From positions 1,137,110 through 1,201,109 of the forward strand of contig FP929036.1 of assembly GCA_000209815.1 (NCBI GenBank): a stretch of DNA of 64,000 nucleotides. The letters are read 5' to 3'. A program made the translations under genes and the position numbers. Below the pieces are notes generated by a model, which was not told the origin of the DNA, made no database searches, and saw only the letters and a program-made list of their open reading frames with translations. The stretch is from Butyrivibrio fibrisolvens 16/4 (lineage in GTDB: Bacteria; Bacillota; Clostridia; Lachnospirales; Lachnospiraceae). Below, piece after piece: positions 19,392 through 29,208 of this stretch (position 1 is the stretch's first letter; every line of letters begins with the position of its first letter).

Positions 19392-21806
19392 ATGAAAAAG
19401 TATTACAAGGTGGCTTCCATAGCACTTGTTGGTGTATTAGTTGCGCAGATTATTCCTACATCTGTCTTCGCTGAAGGGGAGAATAATCTTAACACTAATG
19501 CAGATGATGTAGCAGTAGTTACTGAATCACTTGTAAACACTACAGTAGCACCTGTTGCAGCTGCAAATCAGGAATTCAAAACAGTTAATATTGATGTTCC
19601 TACACCAAGTACTGATGAGAACGAAGCTGAAAAAGAGGATGTATTAACATCAGAGGAAAACAAAGATGCTGATACAGAGACAGAAGCTGAGGAGGTAAAA
19701 CCAGAGGCTAATATAGTTGTTACTCCAGCATCAACAACAGAAGAGACATCAGAGGATGCTTCAGAAGAAACTGAGACTGAACCAGCTAATCAGTCTGAGT
19801 CTACAGTAGTTGTTTTAGAAGAACAGCCTGCCGCAGCAGAGAATACAGAGGTTACTACAGAAGAGCCAGTGGCTGCCGAAGAGGCTGAAGATGAAAAGCT
19901 TTTAGAGGAGCTTGAAAACAACGAGGAATTAGAATTAGTCGATGCAAAAGAAGATGAGGATTTCAACAGCGATGGTATCAGTGATTTATACACAAAGATG
20001 CTTTGCGATGGAGAGATTCTTACAGAGTCTGGTTCAAAGGTTTTTGGTGATTACTCATATGCACGCTTACAGCAGACTAACGATTTAGATGCTGATGGCC
20101 TGACAAATGGTGAGGAAGTAAAAGTTGAGACCAAAGAGGACGGAACCTTATATGCAGTTTTAGTATCTGATCCTTGCAAGGCTGATACTGACAACGATGG
20201 TATCAATGATTATGATGATACAGATAAATGGAGCCGTGGTTTAGCTGGCGGCGTTTTAGGTAACGTTAGACTTGTTGCACGTCACGACGAAACAAAGGGA
20301 CCTACACACGGACACGTTTATATTGTTTACACTAGCTATGTAAACAACCTTGAGATTTCAATCGACAATCTCTACGATTACTATGTTACAAACGACGAGT
20401 ACAAGGCAAAACTGAGAGAGGCTTGCGATAGCGAAGATGCAAGCGTTGTATCTTGGAGAAGTACCGTTTCAGAATTAAATGATGCAAATGAGTCTGATAG
20501 AAAGGCTGCAGCTGATGATTTATATGTTCAGCAGAATATTAGCCAGGGCTCAAAGGGCACTGTTGTATTAAACCGTGGAGATTACATCTCAATCGGAAAT
20601 TATGGAATGTCTGATCAGAAGACTACAATTACACAGGATTACATTCCATACCTTTTATCACTAGTTGAAAAAGATGAAAATGCTGCCCAGGAAATCGCTG
20701 AGCTTACAGCATTCTATAATGCAGTTACTGGTGAAAAGGTTGATCACGAGTACGTGGCAACACACATTGGACCTGTAGTTGAGATTCTTGCAACTCACAA
20801 TACTGCATTTGCAGATCACGTTCTTAACGGAACTACTCCTGGTGGAGTTTGGATTAACAGAGAGCTTTACAATCAGAAGTATGCATATGATCAGGGCCCA
20901 AATGAGGTGATTGAGCAGGATGCTACTGGTGATCAGCTTAATGTAATGCTTGATTACTTTGCTGAGAACAGCTATTTCAATACATTCTCACACAACTGCA
21001 CAACAGCAGCTACAGGTGCATGGAATGCAGCATTCGGCACAAAGACTGATGAGAATGGTAATGCTGAAAAGACAGATTACAATGTCACATCTGGAGTAAA
21101 GATCGATAAGGAATACTACAACGGCTACTCTGAAAAGAATGAAGAATTCCATTCAAAATTGGACTTCCCAGTTTTTGTAAAGTATTCAATTAAGTCTATG
21201 AAAAACCTTCCAGGCTATGTTGGAAGTATGACATATGTTACTGGTAAGAGAGTTGTAGATACTGTTGTTTCTGCAGTTAAGAAATTTGATATTACAAAGC
21301 TCTTCACAAAGAAAGCTGCTACAGATAATGGCTCAAAGGAAAATCCAGCAGATTCTGGTAAGGGCGGCTCAAATAATAGTGGTTCACGAAGCAACGGCGG
21401 TTCAAATAGCAGCTCTAATAGTGGTTCAGCTAATGCTTACAAGGCAGGAGATGTGGATACATTCTCAAGCATTTCTGAAAACGATAGTGAGTTAAGAGAA
21501 ACAGTTATTGCCGCAGCTTCTAATCTTAATACAAAGCATAAGTCATCTGGCAAGAAGGCAGTAGTAAAGACTGCATCAGCAGACGGAGATGAAGAAGCAT
21601 CAGAAGGCGATGTTGAGGACGAAGTAGAAATCAACATTAACAAAAAGTCTGATGTCGCTGAAAAGCAGATTGCAGATGAGGAAGTACCTCTTGCAAAGGT
21701 TGAGAAAGCCTTTAATTGGCTTTGGCTCATACTTATTCTTATAGCTATTGCTGTAGCAGGTACTATCACTGCATTTGAAATTAATAAAAAGAAAATAGAT
21801 AAATAG
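19392..21806 (+). CDS. Calcium-repeat surface protein with possible permuted papain-like domain
   Basis: 804 residues. The signal peptide ends near SVFA (residue 27). An acidic Glu/Thr-rich region covers 28-185. TSP3/dockerin-like calcium motifs follow (DFNSDGISD, NDLDADGLTNGEE, KADTDNDGINDYDD) at about 188-280. A globular domain at about 295-625 contains THGHVYIVYTSY (H306, H308) and, about 230 residues later, SHNCTTAATGAW (C536). An Asn-Cys after an upstream His is the arrangement of permuted NlpC/P60 or LRAT-like enzymes, but that is inference. A Ser/Gly/Asn-rich stalk and a C-terminal membrane helix (WLWLILILIAIAVAG) with a lysine-rich tail complete it. RBS GAGGGAGG. Likely held on the membrane and exposed. 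Function unknown. Confidence 0.7.
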   Translation: MKKYYKVASIALVGVLVAQIIPTSVFAEGENNLNTNADDVAVVTESLVNTTVAPVAAANQEFKTVNIDVPTPSTDENEAEKEDVLTSEENKDADTETEAEEVKPEANIVVTPASTTEETSEDASEETETEPANQSESTVVVLEEQPAAAENTEVTTEEPVAAEEAEDEKLLEELENNEELELVDAKEDEDFNSDGISDLYTKMLCDGEILTESGSKVFGDYSYARLQQTNDLDADGLTNGEEVKVETKEDGTLYAVLVSDPCKADTDNDGINDYDDTDKWSRGLAGGVLGNVRLVARHDETKGPTHGHVYIVYTSYVNNLEISIDNLYDYYVTNDEYKAKLREACDSEDASVVSWRSTVSELNDANESDRKAAADDLYVQQNISQGSKGTVVLNRGDYISIGNYGMSDQKTTITQDYIPYLLSLVEKDENAAQEIAELTAFYNAVTGEKVDHEYVATHIGPVVEILATHNTAFADHVLNGTTPGGVWINRELYNQKYAYDQGPNEVIEQDATGDQLNVMLDYFAENSYFNTFSHNCTTAATGAWNAAFGTKTDENGNAEKTDYNVTSGVKIDKEYYNGYSEKNEEFHSKLDFPVFVKYSIKSMKNLPGYVGSMTYVTGKRVVDTVVSAVKKFDITKLFTKKAATDNGSKENPADSGKGGSNNSGSRSNGGSNSSSNSGSANAYKAGDVDTFSSISENDSELRETVIAAASNLNTKHKSSGKKAVVKTASADGDEEASEGDVEDEVEININKKSDVAEKQIADEEVPLAKVEKAFNWLWLILILIAIAVAGTITAFEINKKKIDK

Positions 21807-21847
21807 TTTTTAACAAAATATTCAATAGTTCTTACTATAATAATAAA

Positions 21848-21886
21848 GGGCTTTGGGAAAGGAAAAAACTCCCAAAGCTCTTTTTT
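21848..21886 (+). terminator. Terminator after the calcium-repeat protein
   Basis: Long stem GGGCTTTGGGA / TCCCAAAGCTC with TTTTTT following. Confidence 0.88.
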
Positions 21887-21896
21887 AAATTACCTG

Positions 21897-21948
21897 TTGA
21901 CAAAAGCAATTTAATTGCGTACAATCTAATCACGGTTACAGATTAGAT
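21897..21948 (+). promoter_or_regulatory. Consensus promoter with operator palindrome for the thioredoxin operon
   Basis: TTGACA (21897-21902), exactly 17 bases, TACAAT (21920-21925). Overlapping the -10 and the start site is an 8-bp perfect inverted repeat ATCTAATC / GATTAGAT (21924-21931 and 21941-21948, 9-base spacer). A MarR/OhrR-type regulator is encoded two genes downstream, and such proteins bind palindromes over their own promoters. Confidence 0.7.
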
Positions 21949-21977
21949 ATATTGCAGCGTCGATGGAGGTATATAAA

Positions 21978-22847
21978 ATGGAAAGATTTGATGTTGTTGT
22001 AATTGGTACAGGCCCTGCAGGTTTAGAAGCAGCTATTACAGCAAAGGTTAGAAATAAAACAGTTCTTCTTTTAGGAGGAAAGGGTTCTTCAGATAAAGTT
22101 TCAAAGGCACATACTATTCAGAATTACTTAGGCTTACCTGATGTAGCAGGTGATGATATGGCTAAGGCATTCTTAGACCACGCGACAAAGATGGGTATCG
22201 AGATTACAGAGGATAAGGTAAATGCTGTATACTCTATGGGACAGTATTTTGCTATTCAGTGCCACAATGGAGATTACGAGGGTAGCTCAGTTATTATTGC
22301 TGCAGGTATGACAGCTATGAAGCCTTTCCCTGGTGAGATGGAAAATCTTGGTAGAGGAGTAAGCTATTGCGCTACTTGCGATGCTGCACTTTATAAAGGA
22401 AAGACAGCTATTATTGTTGCTTACAGCAAAGAGGATGAGCCAGAGGCAGAATTCCTTGCTGAGAGAGCAGAGAAAGTATATTATTTACCACAGTACGATT
22501 ATAGTGGAAGTCTTGGTGGAAATATCGAGGTTACACTGGATGTTAAGCCAGAGTCTATCGAGATGAAAGATGGTCAGGCAATTTTAAATGCTAGTGGAAA
22601 AACATTCACAGCAAATGGTATATTTATACTTAGAGAACAGATTGTACCATCTCAGCTTGTTCCAGGTTTGGAGATGGATGGAAATCACATTAAGGTTGAT
22701 CGCTCAATGGCTACAAATATCAAGGGATTATTTGCAGCAGGTGATATTACAGGAGCGCCTTATCAGTATATTAAGGCAGCTGGAGAAGGAAATGTAGCAG
22801 CACTTTCTGCTGTTTCATATTTAAATGAGTTAAAGAAAAATCAGTAA
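21978..22847 (+). CDS. Thioredoxin reductase-like flavoprotein, NADPH site apparently absent
   Basis: 289 residues from ATG 21978 (GGAGGT seven bases upstream; the ATG at 21963 lies before that site). FAD-binding motifs are GTGPAGLEAA at the N-terminus and GLFAAGDITG near the C-terminus. The redox-active pair is in SYCATCDAA. The second nucleotide-binding stretch, normally GGGxSA and HRRxxxR, reads IIVAYSKEDEPEAE and YLPQYDY. So the NADPH glycine motif and the arginines that hold the phosphate are missing. Clostridia are known to have ferredoxin-linked flavin thioredoxin reductases (FFTR) and related pyridine-nucleotide-independent types. This protein fits that group by inference. It is followed 30 bases later by its likely partner thioredoxin. 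Confidence 0.85.
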   Translation: MERFDVVVIGTGPAGLEAAITAKVRNKTVLLLGGKGSSDKVSKAHTIQNYLGLPDVAGDDMAKAFLDHATKMGIEITEDKVNAVYSMGQYFAIQCHNGDYEGSSVIIAAGMTAMKPFPGEMENLGRGVSYCATCDAALYKGKTAIIVAYSKEDEPEAEFLAERAEKVYYLPQYDYSGSLGGNIEVTLDVKPESIEMKDGQAILNASGKTFTANGIFILREQIVPSQLVPGLEMDGNHIKVDRSMATNIKGLFAAGDITGAPYQYIKAAGEGNVAALSAVSYLNELKKNQ

Positions 22848-22877
22848 CAATTGATTTACTTTGAAAGGAGTTTTATT

Positions 22878-23189
22878 ATGGTAAAGAAGATTACTACAGA
22901 CGAGTTTAATGCAATGGATAAGTCAGGTATTTCAGTATTAGATTTTAATGCTGTATGGTGCGGACCTTGTAAGATGCTTGGACCAGTTTTGGAAGAAGTA
23001 TCAGAGGAAATGGCTGATGACGCAAAGTTTTATAGCATTGACACAGATGATAACCCAGATTTAGCTAGAGAATATGGAATTATGAATATTCCTGCAATAG
23101 TTGTTCTTAAGGATGGAGAAAAGGTTGATATGAACGTTGGCTTCGTTCCAAAGGATACTCTTAAGGATTTCATTTCAAAGAATCTCTAA
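22878..23189 (+). CDS. trxA: Thioredoxin
   Basis: 103 residues from ATG 22878, with AAAGGAG upstream (the TTG at 22851 precedes this site). The active site is WCGPCK in DFNAVWCGPCKMLGPV, and the cis-proline is in NIPAIVVLKDG, both canonical. A cytoplasmic disulfide reductase that should be reduced by the upstream flavoprotein. The two genes and the downstream regulator look like one transcription unit. Confidence 0.93.
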   Translation: MVKKITTDEFNAMDKSGISVLDFNAVWCGPCKMLGPVLEEVSEEMADDAKFYSIDTDDNPDLAREYGIMNIPAIVVLKDGEKVDMNVGFVPKDTLKDFISKNL

Positions 23190-23240
23190 TTTATGCTAAT
23201 ATAAGCTCGTTGAAAAAAACTAATATGAGGTGAGTGTGGA

Positions 23241-23681
23241 ATGAGTGACAGATATGATTGTTTAAGAATTTCCAATCAATTATGCTTTCCGCTTTACGCT
23301 TGTTCCAAGGAAATCGTAAAGCGCTATAAGCCATATCTGGATCCACTGGATTTGACCTATACTCAGTATATTACCATGATGGTATTATGGGAGGAAAAGG
23401 AAATTACAGTTAAGGCTTTGGGCGACAAGCTATTCTTGGATTCAGGTACTCTTACACCAGTTTTGAAAAACTAGAACAAAAGGTTATGTTAAGAGAAGCA
23501 GATCAAAGGATGATGAGAGAAACCTTATCATTACATTAACAAAAGAAGGCGAAGAATTAAAAAGCAGGAATCACAGATACCTGCTAAGATGGGCAAATGT
23601 ATGCAGTTAACATCCGAAGAGGGGCAGCAGTTATATTCTTTACTTTACAAAATACTTGGTTGTTTTGATAAAGAAGAATAA
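23241..23681 (+). CDS. OhrR-like MarR-family redox regulator, three frameshifts
   Basis: The N-terminus closely resembles OhrR: ISNQLCFPLYACSKEI, with the reactive Cys of organic-peroxide sensors, then LDLTYTQYITMMVLWE. The winged helix contains LFLDSGTLTPVLKKLE and the wing SRSKDDERNLIITLT. As written the frame stops at 23474. One base added to each of three runs (A near 23468, G near 23484, A near 23563) gives 147 residues ending at 23681. Expected role: a peroxide-sensing repressor of its own operon with thioredoxin and its reductase, acting at the palindrome near 21924-21948. OhrR by sequence; target by inference. Confidence 0.8.
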
Positions 23682-23684
23682 TTG

Positions 23685-24868
23685 CTAATCGAAGATATTA
23701 AAAATATCTACATTTTCACGAGCTTGGGAAATGGCATCGTCTATAAATGAGGCGGTGTCATTTTTTATTGTGTCCCAATCAATAACTTCTACATCAGATA
23801 AATCTACACCTGCGTTTTCAAAAACATCCCCCATGTTTTCTACAGTAGCTACACGACCATTTACATACCCCTGAGCTAAGACTAAATCGTCATTTTTAAT
23901 GGTAACATCTGTAGCTTCGAATTTGATTCCGTCATCTACGAAATTCATAAGCATATTGAAATCCATAGAATATTTTTACCTAGGTTTGTAGTGTAGGTAA
24001 TATTATTTACAAAAGAATTAGTGTAATTATTTTCGCCATTACGTTTTATGGTAGCTACAACCTTTTCATTGTCTGGAAGAGGAGATAAGAGCTCTATTGT
24101 GCTGAAATTCTTTCCAGAAATAGAAATGTATGCGCCCTTTGTCTTATAGGAGAGATCAAAGGTGATATTTCTAGTGTGGTTGTGCTTATCCAAAAATACG
24201 GAACAGTTAATATCGTGATCAGGTATATCCATACCTAAAAGATCCCAGATGAATTTGCCTTCGCCCTGAGGAATGGTGATTTTTAACTCATCACATTTAG
24301 TTCCATCTTCATCCACATAGACAACGTCGGTTTTCTTAATATCAATATTTCTAACGAAATTAAAAATATTCTTTTTGTTGTTGTGGAACCATTCGTGGTT
24401 AATATCATTGGTAAGATCAGGTGCTTCCAGGAACAGATTAGAGTCTGTATCGAAACCATAGGCCAATCCTCCAAGAATAGGAGCGCTAAGGTATACAGTC
24501 TGATCCTTGGCATAGAAATCCACTGAACCTACATCCATAACAAGCACATCCAAATCTGACTTACAAGAGAATTTTTTCTGATTGGTAGAGCGCTGTCCTT
24601 TTATGGTGCCATTGATAGAGTATGGGAACCCTTCAAGCTTTTTGATATAGGCATTACCAGAATATTCTATATCTGCATTTGTGTAGTTTATAAACAAATC
24701 CTTCAAATCAATATTGTAGGCCAGGTAATCCGGATTATTTAATGTACTTTCGGAAAAGTTTATTATGGAGGCCAATAATCTGGCTGAAGGATTAAATGTA
24801 AGCTCTGCTTTTGCTATTATGGCCAGAGCAACAACCACAATCACTATAATTATTGTTTTCTTTTTCAT
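23685..24868 (-). CDS. Membrane-anchored protein of unknown function, frameshifted
   Basis: The N-terminal anchor helix (MKKKTIIIVIVVVALAIIA) is followed by an extracellular beta-rich part of about 370 residues without recognised domains. It contains a possible repeat of strands (DLDVLVMDVGSVDFYAKDQ, ISISGKNFSTIELL). The frame breaks in an A5 run near 23972-23976. One extra A joins TTNLGKKYS to MDFNMLMNFVDDG and gives 394 residues. It starts 8 bases after the stop of the TPR gene, so the two are cotranscribed. Confidence 0.65.
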
Positions 24869-24876
24869 AAGAAATA

Positions 24877-25823
24877 TTATAGTAATTCATTTGGCGTGTC
24901 CGCAATAGACAATGCAATTGATGTGTCCATCTCCAAAAGATGCTCTGAAGCCATAGCTTTTTCTGAGCCAGTGAGTCCTCAGCGTATCGAACACATGCCT
25001 GATGATACTTATCTGTATCCCCCGATTTTTTATATACATTCATATAGAGCTTTGAGGATTCCAATTTTAGATTATGGTCATTTGAGATAGTGGCAGTGGA
25101 ATCAAGATTCTTGGCCACAGCCTCTGCCTTGTCAAACTCTTTCATGCTGCAGAAGGTCTCAACCAAAAGCTCCAAATCTTCTATGTAATCCTGAATTGTG
25201 ATGAACGGATTTTTCATAAAACCTGCCAGGTCATCCATATGGTCATATACATACTGGTCGTCACCAAGCTGATGATGGAGGCTGGCATATAAAATAGCAA
25301 GGCTGAAATCGTGATAGTGGAGATCGTTTTTCTGTGCAATATCAGAGGCACGCTTTAGGTAGGTTTCAGAATCTGCAAACCTGTGGGTATGTAAATAGGA
25401 ATAAGCCAAATTCATGCAGGCAATAAGATAGGACTTTGGATCATTATTGAAAAATGTACCGTATTCCTCCAAATCCTGCATAGCCATCTTTCCGTAATTT
25501 ATGGCACTATCGTAATCCCCTAAAAGCATATATCTATTACATATGGTTGTATAGAAGAGGTGCTTGGCACCCTGAATACGATTCTTATCCAGATAATTAA
25601 GGGCATCAAGGCATTTAAAAAGCATCTTTGAATCGTAGCCCATAATTCCGTAGGCCACAGCAAGTCCCCTTAGAGTCATGATATAGTTGCTAGAATCTCC
25701 AAGCTCTTCGTAAATGCTTTTGGCCATATTAAGGTTGTCGATTCCCAATTCAACATTATTTATATGAATGAGACTCATACCTTTGTCATAATATTCCTTT
25801 GCAATTTGCTCTGTACTTGCCAT
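24877..25823 (-). CDS. TPR-repeat protein, frameshifted near its end
   Basis: All-helical protein with tetratricopeptide-like repeats throughout, for example YYDKGMSLIHINNVELGIDN, ACMNLAYSYLHTHRFADSE and TFCSMKEFDKAEAVAKNLD. No catalytic or DNA-binding domain is seen. The apparent C-terminus as written runs out of frame into the next gene. One A added to the A5 run near 24955-24959 gives AQKKAMASEHLLEMDT and a stop at 24877, for 315 residues. Probably a cytoplasmic scaffold. It is the first gene of a two-gene minus-strand operon with the membrane protein. Confidence 0.7.
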
Positions 25824-25955
25824 AAAGACCTCCTAACATCCCAAATCTGTTGTAATTATAAGAAATATTTGTGACTATTTTCGTAAATTGTTGTTTAATC
25901 TGTAGCGAAAATTTATACTAGAGAATGAAATTGAATGTAAAATTGGGGAGTTTAT

Positions 25956-28295
25956 ATGACTAAGACGAGTGGTTTTTTATACGGATTAATATTAATAGTT
26001 GGTTTATGCATCTTTTTCTTTGTATTGGGATTAATCTTCTGGGGGGAGTTTTCACTTCCAGATGAACGTACTTATACAGATTTTAAGGTAGAAAACTACA
26101 GTGATGGATGGGAGCGCATACACTGGGATGGGAAAGTGGAGCCTATAGCCCTTCCAGGAAATTACGAGCCAGAAGGATCTAGAGAGTTTGTACTTAGAAA
26201 AAAGCTTTCTGTATGGCAGGACCAGGATTGCTATTTGAGCTTTAATTCAAACAAGCAGGATGTAACAGCCTACGTTGATGGTGAGCTTAGATACAGGTTT
26301 AGCACAGATAAAACCAGAATTTTTGGAAAAAATTCTCCTGGAACCATAGTTTTTATTCCTTTACATCCAGAGGATGAAGGAAAGACAATACGAGTAGTTC
26401 TAGCAGGAGACAACAATTATTCCGGTGTATTAGATGAGTTTTTCGTGGGAACACAGGCGGGAATATTAATGCACACTTACAGTGTGGAGCGCTATGTTCT
26501 TTTGCTTACACTGTTCCTACTGACACTTGGCATAATCGCGTTTATAATCGGTGTCTGCGTAAGAATAGCCTACAGAAAAACTATATCCTTATTCTTTGCG
26601 GGCTGGACAATGATCTGTTGTGGAATGTGGTCCTTGGCTGAAACTAATTGCCGACAGTTCTTTGTTCCTAATTTCTCGCTTCTTTCATATATGACCTACC
26701 TAAGCCTTATTATGCTTCCATTTACTATGGCTTTGTATTTTGACAAGCTCCAAGAAGGCAGATACAGGCTGATATATTTAGGACTTGCGGTACTGGAAGA
26801 ATTCAGTGCTGTCATGGCTCTGTTGCTTCAATTCTTTAATGATACGGATTTATTTGGGGTACTTCCAATTGCCTTCGTATCAATATTCATAACAATGATT
26901 ACCTATATCGTTACAGTGATTCCGGACCTAGTTCAGGGCAGGGTAAAGAAATACTGGCTGGAATTTATTGGAATCATTGGAGCCATGGCAATGGGCGCTG
27001 TGCAGATGTATGATTATAAATTCCTGCATCCAACAAATCTGAATTCACTATATTTGATAATCGGACTTTTATTCCTTATTACAATGGCCTATATGAGGGC
27101 TCTGAAGGATATTAGAAATACTGAGAGGGAAATGTATGCCGCAGTACAGGCACAGGATGCAAGTACAGCATTTATGACCAGAATGTCCCACGAAATGCGT
27201 ACTCCTATTAATGCCATTCTTGGAATGAACAAGATGATTTTAAGGGAGAGCAAGGATGATGCAATTCTTGACTATGCCCGTGATGTAAACAGCGCAGGCA
27301 ATTACCTTCTTAGCATAGTAAACGAGGTGCTGGATCTTGCAAAGGTTACTGCTGGAAGAATTGAGATAATACCGGAAGAATATGATTTGATGGATATGAT
27401 AAGAGAGTGCTACTCCCTGGTTCGACCTAGAGCGAAAGCTAACAGACTTTCATTTGAGGTGGATATGAGTGATGTGCTTCCATCAAAGCTTATGGGTGAC
27501 AAGGAAAGAGTCATTCAGGTTATTACAAACCTTCTTACTAATGCCGTTAAATATACCCCTGCAGGAAGAGTTACACTTTCCGTTCAGGGCAAAATATCAG
27601 AAGGAAGACTTCTTCTCATTGTAGGTGTAACAGATACAGGTATAGGTGTAGCCGAGGAAAATATTCCATATTTATTTGATTCTTTTAGGCGAGTAGGAGA
27701 GTTTAACAACAAGAAAATAGAAGGAACAGGTCTTGGACTTACCATCACAAAACAGTTGGTTGAGCTTATGGGCGGAAGCATTTCTGTAGAATCGGAGCTG
27801 GGTAAGGGCACAACCTTTACAGTAATGATTCCTCAGGAGATTCGTTCTGTAGAGCCTTGTGGAATATTCTCTATGGGACCTAATGGAGACCGCCGTGTGG
27901 CTGACCGTCACGAGGTATTTGATGTACTTGGAAGAATTCTTGTGGTAGATGATGTGGCCATTAACCTTAGAGTATTCTCTGTATTACTGAGCAACACAGA
28001 CATTATTGTAGACACAGCCATTAGTGGAGCAGAGGCAATAGATAAAATCAAACGAAACAAATACGACATTATTTTCATAGACCATCTTATGCCTGGAATG
28101 GACGGCATAGAGCTGAAGACTTTGATAGATTCTCTTGACAACAATATCAACAGTGACACTCCTCTTGTAATGCAGACTGCCAACGCAGTTGTAGGGGCAA
28201 AGGAAGAGTACGAGCGCCTTGGATTTACGGATTATATTGCGAAACCAATCAAGGAAGAGGAGTTGCGGAAGATAATACGGAAGTATATAATCTAA
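25956..28295 (+). CDS. Hybrid sensor histidine kinase with 7TM-type sensor and receiver
   Basis: 779 residues. A first membrane helix at about 8-30 is followed by an extracellular jelly-roll-like sensor at about 35-175 (LSFNSNKQDVTAYVDGELRY) and about seven membrane helices to residue 385, a 7TMR-DISM-like arrangement. The HisKA domain carries MSHEMRTPINAILGMN with H412. The HATPase boxes are NLLTNAVKYTP, DTGIGV and GTGLGLTITKQL. The C-terminal receiver (RILVVDDVAINLRV) has phosphoacceptor D709 in FIDHLMPGMDG and the conserved K in DYIAKPI. No output regulator is adjacent. The signal is unknown. RBS GGGGAG. Confidence 0.9.
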   Translation: MTKTSGFLYGLILIVGLCIFFFVLGLIFWGEFSLPDERTYTDFKVENYSDGWERIHWDGKVEPIALPGNYEPEGSREFVLRKKLSVWQDQDCYLSFNSNKQDVTAYVDGELRYRFSTDKTRIFGKNSPGTIVFIPLHPEDEGKTIRVVLAGDNNYSGVLDEFFVGTQAGILMHTYSVERYVLLLTLFLLTLGIIAFIIGVCVRIAYRKTISLFFAGWTMICCGMWSLAETNCRQFFVPNFSLLSYMTYLSLIMLPFTMALYFDKLQEGRYRLIYLGLAVLEEFSAVMALLLQFFNDTDLFGVLPIAFVSIFITMITYIVTVIPDLVQGRVKKYWLEFIGIIGAMAMGAVQMYDYKFLHPTNLNSLYLIIGLLFLITMAYMRALKDIRNTEREMYAAVQAQDASTAFMTRMSHEMRTPINAILGMNKMILRESKDDAILDYARDVNSAGNYLLSIVNEVLDLAKVTAGRIEIIPEEYDLMDMIRECYSLVRPRAKANRLSFEVDMSDVLPSKLMGDKERVIQVITNLLTNAVKYTPAGRVTLSVQGKISEGRLLLIVGVTDTGIGVAEENIPYLFDSFRRVGEFNNKKIEGTGLGLTITKQLVELMGGSISVESELGKGTTFTVMIPQEIRSVEPCGIFSMGPNGDRRVADRHEVFDVLGRILVVDDVAINLRVFSVLLSNTDIIVDTAISGAEAIDKIKRNKYDIIFIDHLMPGMDGIELKTLIDSLDNNINSDTPLVMQTANAVVGAKEEYERLGFTDYIAKPIKEEELRKIIRKYII

Positions 28296-28325
28296 CTATT
28301 CAGATTTTGTAAAGAGGAAGATATT

Positions 28326-28568
28326 ATGGCATTTAATCCAGCAGATTTATTTAAAGTAAAAGCAGCAGCGGAAAAATTCAATAGCAATCATCCAAAGCTT
28401 ATTCCATTCTTTGGGGCTGTAAAAAATAAGGTAAGTGTTCCAGGAACAGTTATTGAGATGGCTGTTGTAGACCAAACAGGTGAGCGCATCGAAACAAACC
28501 TTAGGGTTCAGGAATCAGACATAGAGCTCATCAGACTCTTAATGGAAATTGGTGCAAAAGGACAATAA
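28326..28568 (+). CDS. Small conserved-looking protein, unknown
   Basis: 80 residues, predicted mixed helix and strand, with no signal peptide or membrane segment. The pattern NHPKLIPFFGAVKNK and VPGTVIEMAVVDQTGERIE is not one I recognise. RBS AGAGGAAG upstream. It lies 30 bases after the hybrid kinase and ahead of a shared terminator, so it may be cotranscribed with the kinase. Confidence 0.65.
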   Translation: MAFNPADLFKVKAAAEKFNSNHPKLIPFFGAVKNKVSVPGTVIEMAVVDQTGERIETNLRVQESDIELIRLLMEIGAKGQ

Positions 28569-28575
28569 TAAAAAT

Positions 28576-28606
28576 GCCAAGCTGCAATGCAGCCTGGCTA
28601 TTTTTT
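28576..28606. terminator. Bidirectional terminator between small protein and thioesterase
   Basis: Stem GCCAAGCTGC / GCAGCCTGGC with T-tracts on the plus strand and an A-run before it, between convergent genes. Confidence 0.85.
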
Positions 28607-29060
28607 ATTTAAACTCAAAGAATTTTGTATCTAATTCCGGATAAGCTCTCTTCATAGAAATCGGAACCCCCGACTTATTAACAAAGCAATGAACAGATTT
28701 GGCAACAGCTCTATCCTCGCCTGTAGCCTTATCGTAAATGCGATAAGCTATTTCCATTTCATGGCCATCATAGGAAATCAGCTTTGTATCCACTATAACA
28801 GTCTCATCAAATTTAACAGCACTTCTATGTTCAATGGATTGAGAAACAACAGGAGAGCTAATCTCCATTTCCAGCATCTGCTTGAAACCAAGTCCCATCT
28901 GTTCCATCAAATTCATTCTTGCGTCCTCCATCCAATTGGCATAATTAGACGTATGAATGATTCCCTGTTGATCTGTCTCATGATATTTCGTGTGATGCTC
29001 AAAAGGGGTAATCTCGATTTGCCTCTTAGCACCAGCAACTTCAATTTCTTGTTTTGCCAT
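28605..29060 (-). CDS. Acyl-CoA thioesterase, hotdog fold (YbgC/4HBT type)
   Basis: 151 residues with the 4HBT signature YHETDQQGIIHTSNYANWME. The aspartate of this motif is the catalytic residue in the family, and the helix EDARMNLMEQMG follows. It should hydrolyse an acyl-CoA in the cytoplasm. The strand SIEHRSAVKFDETVIVDTKL is also typical. It is divergent from the CoA-transferase gene, with about 150 bases between them. Substrate not predictable. Confidence 0.85.
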   Translation of the reverse strand: MAKQEIEVAGAKRQIEITPFEHHTKYHETDQQGIIHTSNYANWMEDARMNLMEQMGLGFKQMLEMEISSPVVSQSIEHRSAVKFDETVIVDTKLISYDGHEMEIAYRIYDKATGEDRAVAKSVHCFVNKSGVPISMKRAYPELDTKFFEFK

Positions 29061-29208
29061 AGTTCTATTACCTCCTGATGAAATTCCTACCTACATTATA
29101 CCACTCCTCCACGAAAATATCTTACTATAAGATAAAAGACATTGAATCGAGAATGTAGAAGTGATAAAATGTGTTTAATTGATAATTTTTTAACGAGCGG
29201 AGGTTATT

